A stretch of DNA of 64,000 nt from an uncultured Elusimicrobiales bacterium (GTDB lineage Bacteria > Elusimicrobiota > Elusimicrobia > Elusimicrobiales > Elusimicrobiaceae): NCBI GenBank assembly GCA_934662565.1, contig CAKUKI010000003.1, forward strand, positions 62,001 to 126,000. Reading direction: 5' to 3'. The stretch's first letter is position 1; every line of letters starts with the position of its first letter. This document shows, piece after piece, positions 33,524 through 41,594 of the stretch. The notes under the pieces were generated by a model. That model searched no databases, was not told the origin of the DNA, and worked only from the letters and a program-made list of their open reading frames with translations. Position numbers and translations under genes: made by a program.

Positions 33524-34114
33524 ATGAAAAAATGGATATTTGCTTTGCTAGTGGTGCCGTTTGTATTTGGTTGTGCCCCCAGCATTAAACGGGTGGAAAC
33601 CAATTTGGTAAAAGACGTTGGCGGCGGTTGGAACGATACGGACGCGCAAATGGTGGCGGCCGAAATGATTAACGATTGTTTGAACGCCGGCTGGTACAAT
33701 AAAACCTTGCTGAAACTGGGCAAAGAACCGGTGGTAATTGTGGGGACGGTTTCCAATAACAGCATGGAACACATCAATACGGACGTGTTTGTGGAAGAAA
33801 TCCAGCGCGCGCTGATTAACTCCGGCAAGGTGGAGTTTGTGGCCTCTAAAAACGAACGCGGCGAAGTGCGTACGGAACGCTTGGAACAGGACGAATTTGC
33901 TTCCGAAGAAACCCGCAAAGCGTTTGGTAAAGAAATCGGCGCGGATTTTATGTTAAGCGGAACGCTCAATTCCGTGGTGGATAAATCCGGCAAAAAAGCG
34001 TTGGTATTTTATCAGGTTAATATGAAACTGATTAATTTGGAAACCAACCAAATTGTATGGAACGGACAAAAACAGATTAAAAAATACGTCAAACGCAGTA
34101 AAGTGGCTTGGTAA
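33524..34114 (+). CDS. lpoB: LpoB-like lipoprotein (penicillin-binding protein activator)
   Basis: 196 residues. Lipoprotein signal VPFVFGC with Cys17 or so as the lipid site. The mature domain has the LpoB pattern: DAQMVAAEMINDCL, VVIVGTVSNNSMEHINTDVFVEEIQRALINSGKVEFV, ADFMLSGTLNSVVDKSGKKALVFYQVNMKLINLETNQIVWNGQKQIKK. In Gammaproteobacteria LpoB is an outer-membrane lipoprotein that activates the bifunctional synthase PBP1B. Here the same role at the cell envelope is likely, though the PBP partner need not be the same. Followed 12 bases later by a COG3014-type lipoprotein, a pairing also seen elsewhere. Confidence 0.85.
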   Translation: MKKWIFALLVVPFVFGCAPSIKRVETNLVKDVGGGWNDTDAQMVAAEMINDCLNAGWYNKTLLKLGKEPVVIVGTVSNNSMEHINTDVFVEEIQRALINSGKVEFVASKNERGEVRTERLEQDEFASEETRKAFGKEIGADFMLSGTLNSVVDKSGKKALVFYQVNMKLINLETNQIVWNGQKQIKKYVKRSKVAW

Positions 34115-34126
34115 GGCGGTGTACAG

Positions 34127-35428
34127 ATGAAGGCACCGGCTATTTTAGTTTGTGCGGCGGTGTTGTGTTCGGCGTGTGCCGGCGTGCCTTCTTTACGCTA
34201 TAAAAAAGCCATTAACCAAACACAGGCTGCGGGCCAGTTTGCCCAAGCGGCCGAAAAGCTGGACAGTGACAAAAAAAAGTTTTACCGTGCCAAGGATGCC
34301 GCTTTGTTCCATTTGGACAAAGCGGCCCTTTTGCAATATGCCGGACAGTATGCCGCCAGTGACCAACATCTTGCGTCCGCACAGGAAGAAATGGACCGTT
34401 TGTATGCCAAAAGTATCAGCGGCGCCGCCGGAACTTTGCTGATTAATGATTTAACGGCCCCGTATTATGTGCCCCCGTACGAACAGGCACTGGCTTTCTT
34501 TTTTAGGGGGATGAATTTTTTACAGCAAAATAATTTGCAAGGTGCACTGGTGGAAGCCCGCAAGGCTGTTTTTTATTTGGATTATTTGCGCGGTTCTAAA
34601 AATAAAGGCTATACGGATGATGCTTTTGTGCAATACTTTGCCAGTTTGGTGTTTGAATCGGGCGGGCGGTTAAGTGATGCGCGTATTGCCCGCACCAATG
34701 CGCTAAATGCCTACCAAAAAAACGGTTGGAATAAGCCGTCTTTTCCCGTGCCGGCCCAAGCCAACCAACTGGGCGAAGTGCTTGTCTTCCACTATAACGG
34801 CCTTGTGCCTTTGCGCAAAAGCCAAACCTTTCAAGTAGGGTGGGATTGGCTGTTGGCGTGGTCGGCGGCGCCCTCGGAGGGGGAAAGCGTCAGTCCGGAA
34901 GTGGAAAACGCACTGCGGGCGGGGCTTTCCGGCCGCTCCGTCACGGTGGCGTATCCGGTGTTGGAGGACCAGCCGTATAGGGTGGCATCTTCGTTAGTGA
35001 CGGTAGATAATCTGGCGGCGGGAAGTACCCAACTGGTGCAAGATACTTCTGATATCATAAAAAAATGGTTGCATGAACAACTGCCGAGCATTTGGTTCCG
35101 GCTGGCTACGCGGGCGGTAGTAAAGCAGGTTTTGGCTACGCAGGCGCGCCATGCCGCCGCACAAGCCTCAGACGATGAAACACTGGGCGAACTGGCCGGT
35201 ATGGTGGTGGATATATTCGGCGCATTGACGGAAAAGGCCGATACCCGCCAATGGTTTACGCTGCCGGCACAGGTACGGCTTGCGCGCTTATTTTTGCCGG
35301 CGGGAACCCACCAAATCCGCCTGCTATTGCAAGACGGAAATGGTAATATAATAGGAGAACACGATTTTGGCTCCGTGCGGGTAAAAGCCGGACAACGGGT
35401 ATTTTTGCAACACCGCACGGCCCAATAA
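34127..35428 (+). CDS. COG3014-like lipoprotein
   Basis: 433 residues. Signal peptide with lipobox-like VLCSAC. The first half is TPR-like helix pairs (AKDAALFHLDKAALLQYAGQYAASDQHL, QALAFFFRGMNFLQQNNLQGALVEARKAVFYLD). The second half is beta-rich with a long segment ending in LPAGTHQIRLLLQDGNGNI. This order matches the uncharacterised COG3014 lipoproteins found next to lpoB in other bacteria. Envelope location is likely; molecular role not known. Confidence 0.75.
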   Translation: MKAPAILVCAAVLCSACAGVPSLRYKKAINQTQAAGQFAQAAEKLDSDKKKFYRAKDAALFHLDKAALLQYAGQYAASDQHLASAQEEMDRLYAKSISGAAGTLLINDLTAPYYVPPYEQALAFFFRGMNFLQQNNLQGALVEARKAVFYLDYLRGSKNKGYTDDAFVQYFASLVFESGGRLSDARIARTNALNAYQKNGWNKPSFPVPAQANQLGEVLVFHYNGLVPLRKSQTFQVGWDWLLAWSAAPSEGESVSPEVENALRAGLSGRSVTVAYPVLEDQPYRVASSLVTVDNLAAGSTQLVQDTSDIIKKWLHEQLPSIWFRLATRAVVKQVLATQARHAAAQASDDETLGELAGMVVDIFGALTEKADTRQWFTLPAQVRLARLFLPAGTHQIRLLLQDGNGNIIGEHDFGSVRVKAGQRVFLQHRTAQ

Positions 35429-35440
35429 AGGGGAACGGAT

Positions 35441-36376
35441 ATGAAAAAATGGTTTATATTAAGCGCGGCAGTACTGTTTGGTGCTTGCGCGCATGTGAAT
35501 AAAAATACGGTCAATTACCAGACTTCTTTATTTGACCACACCCGCTACTATGTGGTGGCCGGCAGCGGGCCGGATAAGCCCGCCGCCAAAGCGGCGGCGC
35601 TGGCCAATATGCGTGCTGCCATGCAAAACGGCGCGCCGGATGCCGCCCAGCTGGCGGTTCTAACGGACCTTTTAGCCAATGCCAAGACGGATAAAGTATG
35701 GAAAGAAAAAGGAGCTAAACCGGTCAATTATTTTGCTTTAGCGGTGTTGGACAGAACACTGGCGGAAGGAATGCTGACCCCTAAAATGGATGCGCTGGAC
35801 GCCAAACTGGCCGGATTTACCCAAAAACTAAACGCGGGGCCGGAGCCGTTTGCCGCCTTAAAAATGGCGCTGAATATGCAACCGCTGGTGCAAGAGCGCA
35901 ACGCTTATCAGGATTTATATGCTTTTATAAATGCCAACCAAGCGGGCTATAAAGCGGACGATTTTAACGCCTATAAAGCCGCACTTAAAAATGCCATGGG
36001 GGCCGTAAAAGTAGCTATTCAAACCCAAGGGCCGCAACATGTGGTACTTACTACGCTGATTACAGACGCGCTGAACCGGTTGGGGCTGGGCGTGGCGGAT
36101 GACTCCGCTACGGATGCGCCGCTTGTAGTGCGGGTGGAAACCACGGTGGACGGGTACGAATCCGACAAAGTAAAAGGATTGGAATGGTGTTCCAGTGGGG
36201 CTTCCGTAAGTATGGTGGACGAAACGCTGGGCGTCACTTTCGCGCGCTTTCATGTGCAAGACAGAGCGGGCACTTCCCGCGCGGCGGATTCCTTGCGGCG
36301 CAGTATGCAAGGGGTGGGGGAAAAAGCCGCCCAACAAATTTCGCAAAGAATGTTGACATATTTGAAGATAAGATAG
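35441..36376 (+). CDS. LPP20-like envelope lipoprotein
   Basis: 311 residues with a lipoprotein signal (AAVLFGACAHV). The body begins with a TRYYVVAGSGPDKPAAKAAALANMRAA segment like LPP20/LpoA-adjacent repeats, then helices. From about 190 a beta-alpha domain (LTTLITDALNRLGLGVADDSATDAPLVVRVETTV) resembles the CsgG/LptE-like assembly lipoproteins. Third lipoprotein in the same operon, so the three probably work at the same site. Assignment to LPP20 is tentative. Confidence 0.6.
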   Translation: MKKWFILSAAVLFGACAHVNKNTVNYQTSLFDHTRYYVVAGSGPDKPAAKAAALANMRAAMQNGAPDAAQLAVLTDLLANAKTDKVWKEKGAKPVNYFALAVLDRTLAEGMLTPKMDALDAKLAGFTQKLNAGPEPFAALKMALNMQPLVQERNAYQDLYAFINANQAGYKADDFNAYKAALKNAMGAVKVAIQTQGPQHVVLTTLITDALNRLGLGVADDSATDAPLVVRVETTVDGYESDKVKGLEWCSSGASVSMVDETLGVTFARFHVQDRAGTSRAADSLRRSMQGVGEKAAQQISQRMLTYLKIR

Positions 36377-36386
36377 GAGAACACAA

Positions 36387-37067
36387 ATGAAAAAATATTG
36401 GATGATAGCCTTATTGCTAATTCCGTGCCTGCTGGGCGCGCAAACGGCGGATACCGCCGCACAAGCGGACCCTGCCGAGCGCAACAAAATGTTGTATTCG
36501 TTAGGTTTTTTGTTGGGGGATAACCTGAAAAAACAGTTAATTTTAGATAACGAAGACGACTATAAAGCCTTATCCCAAGGGATGCGCGACAGCTTGCTGA
36601 ACAAAAAACCGCAGACCCATTTGGAAAATTACAAACCCCAAATTATTGAAAAATACCGTCACGACGCCGAAGTGATAGACCAAAAACGCCAAGCCATGCA
36701 ACAGGAATATATGGAGAACTTCGCCAAAGAAAAAGGTGTTAAAAAATTGGACAACGGGGCCATGATTAAACTTTCCCGCGCGGGCAAAGGCAAAGCCCCC
36801 AAGGCGGATTCTACCGTAAAAGTAAATTACGAAGGCACCCTGATTGACGGAACTAAGTTTGACAGCTCTTACGACCGCGGCGAAGCGGCCAGCTTTGCTT
36901 TAACAGACGTAGTGCCTTGCTGGACGAAAGCCATTCAGGCTATGAAACCCAGTGCCAAGGCCAAAATTGTTTGCCCTGCGGACACTGCTTACGGCAACCG
37001 CCCGCTGGGGCCTATTCCGCCAAACTCCACGTTGGTTTTTACGGTGGAATTGTTGGAAGTTTTATAA
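36387..37067 (+). CDS. FKBP-type peptidyl-prolyl isomerase, exported
   Basis: 226 residues. Signal peptide (MIALLLIPCLLGAQT), an N-terminal dimerisation region of FkpA/Mip type (RNKMLYSLGFLLGDNLKKQLI...YKALSQGMRDSLL) with a helical linker, then an FKBP domain: VKVNYEGTLIDGTKFDSSYDRGEAASF, VPCWTKAIQAMKPSAKAKIVCPADTAYG, IPPNSTLVFTVELLEV. The usual Trp at the pocket and the YG...IPPNS element are present. It speeds proline isomerisation in secreted proteins. AGGAG before the ATG. Confidence 0.92.
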   Translation: MKKYWMIALLLIPCLLGAQTADTAAQADPAERNKMLYSLGFLLGDNLKKQLILDNEDDYKALSQGMRDSLLNKKPQTHLENYKPQIIEKYRHDAEVIDQKRQAMQQEYMENFAKEKGVKKLDNGAMIKLSRAGKGKAPKADSTVKVNYEGTLIDGTKFDSSYDRGEAASFALTDVVPCWTKAIQAMKPSAKAKIVCPADTAYGNRPLGPIPPNSTLVFTVELLEVL

Positions 37068-37073
37068 AAAAGA

Positions 37074-37643
37074 ATGTCTAAAACCAGTTATTTTTTAATT
37101 GGAATTATGGTAGCCGTGACAGCGCTTATGGGGGCACTGCACGGCTACCGTGCTTTTACGCAGTATCGGGAGCAGCAGGAAGAATTAGCGGCGCCCACTT
37201 TTCAGCATGTGCCTGTTTCTATGGCGGCCCCACAGGCAGATTTTACCCCGCCGCCTATCCGCTATGCGCCGGAGGGAACCCAAGACGTGTTTTTAGAGGA
37301 AGCGCCACTATCTCCCCAGCAAGAGGCCGAGCAAGCCAGCCTGACCGTGCGTTCCATTTTGGCCGATTATGCGCAATCTTCCGTTATGAAACAATTTAAT
37401 AGCGAGCTTTCTTCCGCCACGCAAGGACAGGCCAAAGGCCTTGCGGATTTAAGCGGGCCTAAATTGCAAGACCTGATGCAGGACCATCCGCAAGTGGCAC
37501 AGGTGGTTCAAAAATATATGAAAAATCCGGAGTTTTCCGCCGCGGTGGAACAAATTTTCAGTAATCCCCAATATGTGCAAAGTATCCGTGTTTTGCAAGG
37601 GGAAAACCGCTCTCTTGCGCCCAAGGCCGAGCCCGCCCCGTGA
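37074..37643 (+). CDS. hypothetical single-pass membrane protein
   Basis: 189 residues. One membrane helix (YFLIGIMVAVTALMGALHGY) with the rest outside, Pro- and Gln-rich up to 90, then helical with a repeated pattern around MKQFNSELSSATQGQAKGL and LMQDHPQVAQVVQKYMKNPEFSAAVEQIF. No recognised domain. Follows the isomerase by six bases within the operon. Likely part of the same envelope module. Confidence 0.65.
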   Translation: MSKTSYFLIGIMVAVTALMGALHGYRAFTQYREQQEELAAPTFQHVPVSMAAPQADFTPPPIRYAPEGTQDVFLEEAPLSPQQEAEQASLTVRSILADYAQSSVMKQFNSELSSATQGQAKGLADLSGPKLQDLMQDHPQVAQVVQKYMKNPEFSAAVEQIFSNPQYVQSIRVLQGENRSLAPKAEPAP

Positions 37644-37701
37644 TAAAAATTTTAACCAAGTGCCCAAAATATTGTATTCTATCTACATAGGAGGCTCTAA
37701 C

Positions 37702-38232
37702 GTGTTAAAAATATTTGGTAAAGCCGCCGTATTGGTTTTTATTATTTTAAGTATTTATTTTATTGTGAATCCGAGCGCATGTTCCAACTTGTTGGCGGGC
37801 CGTGTGGTAAATACTCCCCGCAACGAACATCCCCAGATTCACCCTTCCATGCCGCCCGCCCGCGGGGAAGTATTGGCTCCGGCCGGAGATAAGCCGGACG
37901 CTACCGGTAATGTTGCCCCCGCCGCCAAGGTGACGGACACCAACTCCATGCCGCCGGAATCGTTTACTATTCCGATAGAAGAACCCGAACCGGCTGCGGA
38001 CGCTGCGTCTACTTATACCCAAGATGATATTGATTATGCCGTTGCCAGCCGTTATGTGGAGCTGGAACGCGAATACATAAAAGAAAACAAACCGCTTGGG
38101 AAAGATGCGTCGCGTGAAATTTCTTATATTGTGATGGACGATTTTGAAATGTCCCCGCAAGAATGGGAAAGTTTTTTAACCCGCGCAACCGCCAGCAATT
38201 TGTTTAATAAAGTGCGCGAAGAAATGCAGTAA
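37702..38232 (+). CDS. hypothetical membrane protein, GTG start
   Basis: 176 residues. The GTG at 37702 has AGGAGG (37688-37693) upstream; the longer open frame from 37573 overlaps the preceding gene and is discarded. One membrane helix (KAAVLVFIILSIYFIVNPSAC) with a possible lipid cysteine at its end, a Pro-rich linker (PPARGEVLAPAGD..., EEPEPAAD), and a C-terminal helical part (DDIDYAVASRYVELEREYIKEN). No recognised family. Last gene of the operon. Confidence 0.65.
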   Translation: MLKIFGKAAVLVFIILSIYFIVNPSACSNLLAGRVVNTPRNEHPQIHPSMPPARGEVLAPAGDKPDATGNVAPAAKVTDTNSMPPESFTIPIEEPEPAADAASTYTQDDIDYAVASRYVELEREYIKENKPLGKDASREISYIVMDDFEMSPQEWESFLTRATASNLFNKVREEMQ

Positions 38233-38246
38233 GTTTTTAACCTGTA

Positions 38247-38276
38247 AAAAACCCCCGCTAAAAAGCGGGGGTTTTT
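38247..38276. terminator. bidirectional terminator
   Basis: AAAAACCCCCGCT-AAA-AGCGGGGGTTTTT ends both the rightward envelope operon and the leftward permease operon. Confidence 0.9.
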
Positions 38277-38299
38277 GTGTTCTTCGCTAGCAGAAAATT

Positions 38300-39322
38300 T
38301 TAATGGGGTAGTCTTCCGGCCAGTAATTCCGCCACCGGACGGGTATGTTTTATTTTGCTTAAAATAATTTTTATGGAAGCCGTAATCGGCACGGATAAGA
38401 ACGCCCCCGGTACCCCCCACACAAGCCCCCAAAAAATTAAAGAAGCAATAATCACTGCCGGATGCAAATCCATACCGTCACCCAAAAAGCGCGGTTCCAC
38501 TAAATTGCCGATAATAAATTCCGTCGCGGTCAGTAAACCCACAATTAAACATAAATGCCCGCCCAACCCAAATTGTAAAAATAAAACCGGCACGGGTAGC
38601 AATACCGCAATAATAGAGCCCACACTTGGGATAAAATTAAGCAGAAACGCAAACAAGGCAAACAGTAGCGCCAGCTTAACCTTGAACGCCAGCAAAATAA
38701 CGGCAATAATAATGCCCGTTGCCAAAGAGGTAATTGTTTTGACAGACAAATAAACGGAAACATTGTTTAACATTTCTTGAATCGTTTCGTTGGTAATGGG
38801 GGGTGTTTTTTTGCCGCCCAGTAAAAAGAAAATGATAAACAGCATAATCAGCGTGCTGTTGGAAATTAAAGAGAATAGTTTGCCGCCAAAGTTTTTCAGC
38901 CAGTTAAATACAGGCAGTTCTTTTAAGTAGGAAAGAATGGAGGTTTTGTCTATGTCTATCCCGTGGGCTTGTGCGCGGGAAATTAAATCCGCCGCCGTGC
39001 CTAACAGGTTTTCTTTATACAGTTCCGCCCCTTTCAAAAATCCACCCACGGAGTTTACAGTAAATAAAACAATTGCCGCAAAAAATGCCAAAAAAACAAT
39101 AATGGACACCGCCACCGCCAACCATTTTGGGAAAGAGAGCTTATTGTGCAATAGGCGCGTCATTTGCATTAAAATTGTGTAAAGAAAAATGGAAATTACC
39201 AGCGGAATCAGCACCACCTTGGTATAGACCAAAATGGCCGTCACTACGCCGGCGGCAATAATGGTTAAGCAAATGGTGCCCATTTTTTGATAATAGTAAA
39301 AAGGTTTTTCTTTACTAAACAT
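38300..39322 (-). CDS. AI-2E family permease
   Basis: 340 residues. Seven or eight hydrophobic helices in the AI-2E pattern: two at the start, a long soluble stretch (GGFLKGAELYKENLLGTAADLISRAQ), then paired helices, with ALLFALFAFLLNFIPSVGSIIAVLLPVPVLF and EFIIGNLVEPRFLGDGMDLHPAVIIASLIFWGLVWG as the diagnostic motifs (NFIP.VG and PR..G). Named for E. coli TqsA, but members have varied roles including Na+/H+ exchange. Last gene of a four-gene leftward operon, starting two bases after the previous stop. Confidence 0.9.
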   Translation of the reverse strand: MFSKEKPFYYYQKMGTICLTIIAAGVVTAILVYTKVVLIPLVISIFLYTILMQMTRLLHNKLSFPKWLAVAVSIIVFLAFFAAIVLFTVNSVGGFLKGAELYKENLLGTAADLISRAQAHGIDIDKTSILSYLKELPVFNWLKNFGGKLFSLISNSTLIMLFIIFFLLGGKKTPPITNETIQEMLNNVSVYLSVKTITSLATGIIIAVILLAFKVKLALLFALFAFLLNFIPSVGSIIAVLLPVPVLFLQFGLGGHLCLIVGLLTATEFIIGNLVEPRFLGDGMDLHPAVIIASLIFWGLVWGVPGAFLSVPITASIKIILSKIKHTRPVAELLAGRLPH

Positions 39323-39324
39323 AA

Positions 39325-39834
39325 CTACCCCCTAAAACGCTCTGCGTTTTTAGTTATTTCCCGCGCCAAAAATAAAATTTTATCGGTCAGGTTGTTGATA
39401 TCGTTATTGCAAGCCGTCAGCAGAAACACGTGTAGTTTTTGGGCGGTATAACTGTTATAAATGCGGTAAAAAGTGTAATAGGCGGTTGTAAATTCGTCGC
39501 ACGCGCGGGAAAAGGTTTTAGCTTTGTTATTAAACCCTTTGGCCGGTAGTGCTAATCCGGCCTGATAATCCGCCGGAGCCCAAGTTCTTACTTCGGCACG
39601 GATGGCGGCCCATGCGGTTGCGCGTTGGTCTATGCGGGTGCGTAAATCCTCGCAAAATCCGTTAAATTCTGTGGCGAAGGTGGTATCCCTTACGGGGGTG
39701 TTTTTGTGCAGCTGGCTGCATATTTGCTCCAAACGGCGGGTAAATTCCGTAAGCATGGCCCCATCCGCCACCAGTTGGGTGCGGAAGGTTTCTAATTCGC
39801 CGGAGGCGTAATGTAAGTAGTCCAGTGCGGTCAT
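39325..39834 (-). CDS. hypothetical helical protein
   Basis: 169 residues from the ATG at 39834, which overlaps the kinase stop (ATGA). The longer frame upstream is the kinase gene read in another frame. All helical, with no membrane segment. Contains CDEFTTAYYTFYRIYNSYTAQKLHVFLLTAC. Co-translation with a histidine kinase suggests a regulator or partner, but no domain is recognised. Confidence 0.65.
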   Translation of the reverse strand: MTALDYLHYASGELETFRTQLVADGAMLTEFTRRLEQICSQLHKNTPVRDTTFATEFNGFCEDLRTRIDQRATAWAAIRAEVRTWAPADYQAGLALPAKGFNNKAKTFSRACDEFTTAYYTFYRIYNSYTAQKLHVFLLTACNNDINNLTDKILFLAREITKNAERFRG

Positions 39835-40583
39835 TGTATTGGTATTGTAATGGTAAAAATAGAGCCAAGCCCGCGGTCCGATACCACGTTGACGGTTCCA
39901 CCGTGCAACTCGGCCCCGCGTTTTATCATGGCAAGGCCTAAACCCCACCCGTTGATTTGGCCGGTAAAGTAGTCATCTACCTGATAGAACGGGTCAAAAA
40001 TATGCGGCACGTCTTGCGGGCGGATGCCGGCGCCGTAATCCCGCACGGAAATAGAAATACTGTCGCCGTGGTTGGCGCCTTGCACCTTAATAATTTTTTC
40101 CATTTTATTATTAAATTTAATGGCATTATCCAGCATTTCTTCCAGCATGGCTTTCAAAATTTCTTTATCGGCATTGATGGTTAAACTTTCGGAGCAGTCA
40201 ATTTCTATATAAGTGCCGCGTTTGGCGGTAGGTTCGGCCGAGGAAACCGCCACGGAGTCGTCATCTTTGGCAATTGCCGCGCCGGCGCATTCTTTAGCCA
40301 GTGCTTTTAAGTGAACAGACGTCTTTTTTAAGTCCTTTTCGCTCATGCGGGATACTTTATTGTAGGTAAGCAGTTTATCCACCAGTTCGGACATTTTAAG
40401 CCCTTGCTTGTTGATTTCTTCCAAGGCTTTGGAGGCAAAGGGGGAAAATTTTTCTTTTCCGGCTTGGGATAAAATAGCTTCCGAATAGCCGTTAATAATG
40501 GAAAGCGGCGTTTTTAATTTGTGTGACACCAACGACAAAATTTTGCCGGAGGGGTCTTTGATAGTTTTATCCTGTTCATTCAT
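39831..40583 (-). CDS. soluble histidine kinase
   Basis: 250 residues holding only the catalytic core. HisKA box SLVSHKLKTPLSIINGYSEAIL (phosphoacceptor His21), then HATPase motifs: N box EEMLDNAIKFNN, G1 RDYGAGIRPQDV, F box FDPFYQVDDYF, G2 GWGLGLAMIKRGAELHGG. No membrane helix or sensory domain. It lies between a predicted barrel protein and a small helical protein, with no response regulator adjacent. Input could come through the co-translated protein at 39325. Confidence 0.9.
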   Translation of the reverse strand: MNEQDKTIKDPSGKILSLVSHKLKTPLSIINGYSEAILSQAGKEKFSPFASKALEEINKQGLKMSELVDKLLTYNKVSRMSEKDLKKTSVHLKALAKECAGAAIAKDDDSVAVSSAEPTAKRGTYIEIDCSESLTINADKEILKAMLEEMLDNAIKFNNKMEKIIKVQGANHGDSISISVRDYGAGIRPQDVPHIFDPFYQVDDYFTGQINGWGLGLAMIKRGAELHGGTVNVVSDRGLGSIFTITIPIQ

Positions 40584-40594
40584 AACGTGCCGCC

Positions 40595-41494
40595 CTAAAA
40601 GGAAAAGTTCGCGCTGACGTAAAATACGTCGCGTTTATTTTTATGGCCGGAAGTTTCTAAATGGTTGTAGGCCATATCCACATATACATTTTTAACAATT
40701 AAAAAGGAGTTGCCCAACAAGAACGAGTGGTCCGGGTCTGCGGTGTAATTTTCCGTAAAGGAATAACCAAAGTACAGGGCCGAGGGGGTATCCTGCCAAG
40801 TGCGCGTAAAACGCCCGCCCACGGAATATTTGCGCAAGTCGCGCGTCACATCCAAGGTTTGCAAGGATACTAAATCCTGCTGGTTCATCACCCCGCGGAA
40901 CGCATTGACATCTGTAATGCCGTCCGGATATTGGAATGCTGCGCCCATTACGTCAAAGCGGTAGGCCTGAAAGAAACTATGTCTTAAATGTAAAAAGTAG
41001 GCCGCTTGCGCGTACGAGGTGTTTTCGCCTGCGTTATTATTTTTGAACAATGTGCCGTCCTGTTTGGCATAGGCCGCCCCTACGCGGGCATGGGTGTAAA
41101 TATCGTTTACTTGGTCGTCTTCCATCAGGACCGTCAGGGCGAAAGTGGCCCCATAGCCGGAAGCTTTTTGATAGTCGGCGTTCTCGGCGGAGTCGTTTTC
41201 AAAATAATAAAAGGGGGTTAATTCTACGTCTAAAAGTTCCAGCTCCAGCCGCATGGGCAGGTAGACGGAGTAAATCGGGTCCTTAAACCGCCCGTAGGCG
41301 TAGTCGTTGCGGTCTTTTACATAACGGCCGGAAATGCCTATTTCCGTAAGCATAGACGGCTTAACAGTAAAAGAGGCTATCCCCTGATTAATGCGGTTAG
41401 ACCACAAATAAGACGCTTTCGCATCCACAGTATCGGCCTGCAAAGCCGGAGCCAGCAAACCTAAAGCAAAAATAGTAAAAAATAATTTTCTCAT
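40595..41494 (-). CDS. predicted outer-membrane beta-barrel protein
   Basis: 299 residues. Signal peptide (KLFFTIFALGLLAPALQA), then alternating amphipathic strands with aromatic girdles (YLWSNRINQGIASFTV, YSVYLPMRLELELLDVELTPFYYF, ALYFGYSFTENYTA) and a C-terminal DVFYVSANFSF that ends in Phe, the usual barrel insertion signal. No family recognised. First gene of the kinase/permease operon. A TAAATT hexamer ends six bases before the ATG, and no Shine-Dalgarno is present. Confidence 0.75.
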   Translation of the reverse strand: MRKLFFTIFALGLLAPALQADTVDAKASYLWSNRINQGIASFTVKPSMLTEIGISGRYVKDRNDYAYGRFKDPIYSVYLPMRLELELLDVELTPFYYFENDSAENADYQKASGYGATFALTVLMEDDQVNDIYTHARVGAAYAKQDGTLFKNNNAGENTSYAQAAYFLHLRHSFFQAYRFDVMGAAFQYPDGITDVNAFRGVMNQQDLVSLQTLDVTRDLRKYSVGGRFTRTWQDTPSALYFGYSFTENYTADPDHSFLLGNSFLIVKNVYVDMAYNHLETSGHKNKRDVFYVSANFSF

Positions 41495-41500
41495 ACTATT

Positions 41501-41506
41501 AATTTA
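41501..41506 (-). promoter_or_regulatory. -10 of a leaderless promoter (barrel protein)
   Basis: TAAATT on the minus strand, ending six bases before the ATG at 41494. Confidence 0.45.
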
Positions 41507-41581
41507 CCAAAATTTAAGCCCTTCTGGCGCGGATTATTTAAGATGCGTGGCGGGTATGCGGTATTGGGGAGCATATTTTAG

Positions 41582-41587
41582 TAAAAT
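41582..41587 (+). promoter_or_regulatory. -10 of a leaderless promoter (phosphoesterase)
   Basis: TAAAAT ends seven bases before the ATG at 41595; no Shine-Dalgarno. Confidence 0.55.
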
Positions 41588-41594
41588 AAAAAGT

